NCBI GenBank assembly: GCA_945907085.1
Contig: CAMDSS010000077.1
Span: 1-8,161, forward strand
Length of the DNA: 8,161 nucleotides
From: Cyanobium sp. NIES-981
GTDB lineage: Bacteria > Cyanobacteriota > Cyanobacteriia > PCC-6307 > Cyanobiaceae
Direction: 5' to 3'
Below the pieces are notes generated by a model, which saw only the letters and a program-made list of their open reading frames with translations, was not told where the DNA came from and did no database searches. A program made the position numbers and the translations under genes. Below, piece after piece: positions 7,601 to 8,161 of this stretch (position 1 is the stretch's first letter; each line of letters opens with the position of its first letter).

Positions 7601-8161
7601 GTGGAAGGTCCGCATGGTGAGCTGGGTACCGGGCTCACCAATGGATTGGGCGGCCACGATGCCCACGGCTTCGCCGAGGTCAACGAGCTGGTTATGGGCC
7701 AGGGCCCAGCCGTAGCACTTGCGGCACACCGAGCGGGAAGCCTCGCAAGTGAGCGGTGAGCGCACCTTCACTGTCTTGACGTTGGCAGCCTCAATCCGGC
7801 GGGAGAGGGGCGGGTCGATTTCGCCATCGCGCTCGACAAGGGTTTCACCGTTTTCGTCCAGCACCAGCTCAGCGGCTAGGCGGCCGACCAACTTGCTGGC
7901 GAACTTGCCCTTCTCATCGGCATCGATGGGAATACAACGGGTGGTGCCGCAATCGTCTTCGCGCACAATCACGTCCTGGGCCACGTCCACCAAACGACGG
8001 GTGAGGTAACCCGAGTCAGCGGTGCGTAGGGCGGTGTCCACCAGGCCCTTCCGGGCGCCGTAGGAGGAGATCACGTACTCGGTCACCGTGAGGCCTTCAC
8101 GGAAGTTGGTGCGGATCGGAAGGTCGATGATTTCGCCCTGGGGGTTGGCCATCAGGCCGCG
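4598..8161 (-). CDS. rpoC2: RNA polymerase beta' subunit C-terminal part RpoC2 (5' end beyond window)
   Basis: In cyanobacteria the polymerase beta' subunit is split into gamma (RpoC1) and this beta' (RpoC2). The visible 1187 residues lack roughly the first tenth of the protein. Near the visible N-terminus, C at 7951-7949 (EDDC) and the cluster CEASRSVCRKC (7747-7715) supply the four zinc-binding cysteines. The trigger-loop region follows in AAQSIGEPGTQLTMRTFH, with the catalytic-site His at 7603-7601. The loop is then interrupted by the large SI3 insertion (about 7600 to 5676, some 640 residues of beta-rich repeats), after which it resumes at GDIVQGLPRIEELLEARRP. Conserved DKHIEVIVRQM, LLGITKASL, SFISAASFQETTRVLTEAA and NVIIGRLIPAGTG follow. 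A roughly 100-residue acidic tail ends the protein. No frameshift or internal stop is seen. The stop overlaps the hli start. Confidence 0.98.
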   Translation of the reverse strand, partial: RGLMANPQGEIIDLPIRTNFREGLTVTEYVISSYGARKGLVDTALRTADSGYLTRRLVDVAQDVIVREDDCGTTRCIPIDADEKGKFASKLVGRLAAELVLDENGETLVERDGEIDPPLSRRIEAANVKTVKVRSPLTCEASRSVCRKCYGWALAHNQLVDLGEAVGIVAAQSIGEPGTQLTMRTFHTGGVSTAESGVVRSLLEGVVEFGPKARVRAFRTPHGVEAQVAETDFSLTLTPSGKGKPQKIDITSGSILFVADGDTALADTILAQIAAGVAVKKSVEKATKDVICDLAGQVSYEDAIQPKESTDRQGNITLKAQRLGRMWVFSGDVYNLPPNALPVIQGSKAVTTGEVLAESRLVSEYGGAVRLRESAGDSREVQIVTASLTLKDCKLQGESTHSGELWHLEGKDNIRYRLNTIPGSKIGNGEVIAELNDDRFRTTTGGTVKFAPGLSIKKARSAKNGYEVNKGGTLLWIPQETHEINKDISLLMIEDGQWIEAGTEVVKDIFSQTAGIVTVTQKNDILREIIVRSGKLHLVSDSKTIARFADGKMVNPGEEIAKGLKAEAMVFVEAVDTPEGGALLLRPVEEYAIPDAAHLPELSTVKQSGGPSLGLKATQRLAFKDGELIKSVEGVELLRTQLILDTYDTTPQMTVDVEAVADKRAKTIERLQLTILESLLVRRDTLSDASHGSTHTDLQVEDGISVKKGDVVATTQILCKEDGVLQIPEQVEGEPIRRLIVERDSDTRMIDLGSVQPGVKVDQRIVDGDLLAKGVPSPCCGQVEAIDANAITIRLGRPYMVSPDSVLHVRDGELVQRGDSLALLVFERQKTGDIVQGLPRIEELLEARRPRESTILCRKSGTVQIKQGDDDDYPTVSVIEHDDVVTDYPILLGRNVMVSDSQQVHAGESLTDGPINPHELLECYFEDLRSRKPTMDAAQEAISKLQFRMVTEVQNVYKSQGVAIDDKHIEVIVRQMTSKVRIEDAGDTTLLPGELIELRQVEQVNSAMAITGGAPAEFTPVLLGITKASLNTDSFISAASFQETTRVLTEAAIEGKSDWLRGLKENVIIGRLIPAGTGFSGFEEELRAEAGPHPDILEEDGMGYRRMQNLRPDYTVEMPAPSASMAVLDDPSDEDLVATRSRHGIEATASGSAAFTRPVVEEGLEEELIADPAALEGLQEEGLLTDE

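Noticed and set aside
4574..7759. Long open plus-strand frames (613 and 402 codons) opposite rpoC2
   Set aside because: They are His/Gly/Leu/Gln-rich with no recognisable domain and mirror the codon structure of rpoC2. In GC-rich genes the antisense frame often stays open, and rpoC2 is unmistakable on the other strand.
1..8161. Mobile elements, CRISPR arrays, tRNA/rRNA genes, HIP1 octamers
   Set aside because: None was found on reading both strands. Gene content is ordinary core-chromosome cyanobacterial, and no complete GCGATCGC was seen.

Overview
The window is a GC-rich piece of a cyanobacterial chromosome. The evidence is a separate rpoC2 gene (the C-terminal half of the split RNA polymerase beta' subunit, with the very large cyanobacterial trigger-loop insertion), a one-helix high-light-inducible protein (HLIP), a Ycf35/DUF1257 protein and a DUF2997 protein. 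The high GC, very short intergenic gaps and absence of a complete GCGATCGC (HIP1) octamer fit the marine/freshwater Synechococcus-Cyanobium group. That placement is inference, not something the sequence proves.

Layout. Right side, minus strand (3353-8161): rpoC2 (5' end outside the window), then an hli gene, then rlmN. The three genes overlap: rpoC2 and hli share the 8-base string ATGAGTAA, and hli and rlmN share GTGA. This looks like one translationally coupled transcript. Middle, plus strand (2017-3336): an AmpG-like major facilitator transporter, convergent with rlmN (16 bases between stop codons) and divergent from the left-hand block. Left side, minus strand (1-1939): an apparent operon of a previously uncalled 41-residue one-helix membrane protein, a HEAT-repeat protein, a DUF2997 protein, Ycf35 and a single-cluster ferredoxin cut by the window edge. 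Gaps within this operon are 9, 53, 4 and 2 bases.

How the genes may work together. The right block ties core transcription (RpoC2), pigment protection (HLIP) and ribosome/tRNA methylation (RlmN) to shared expression. The left block groups an iron-sulfur electron carrier with two small plastid/cyanobacteria-type proteins of unknown function, a HEAT scaffold and a small membrane protein. A membrane-linked redox function is a reasonable hypothesis but is not shown by the sequence. No RNA genes, mobile elements, CRISPR arrays or convincing intrinsic terminators were seen. Apart from the 77-base divergent spacer at 1940-2016, almost every base is coding.
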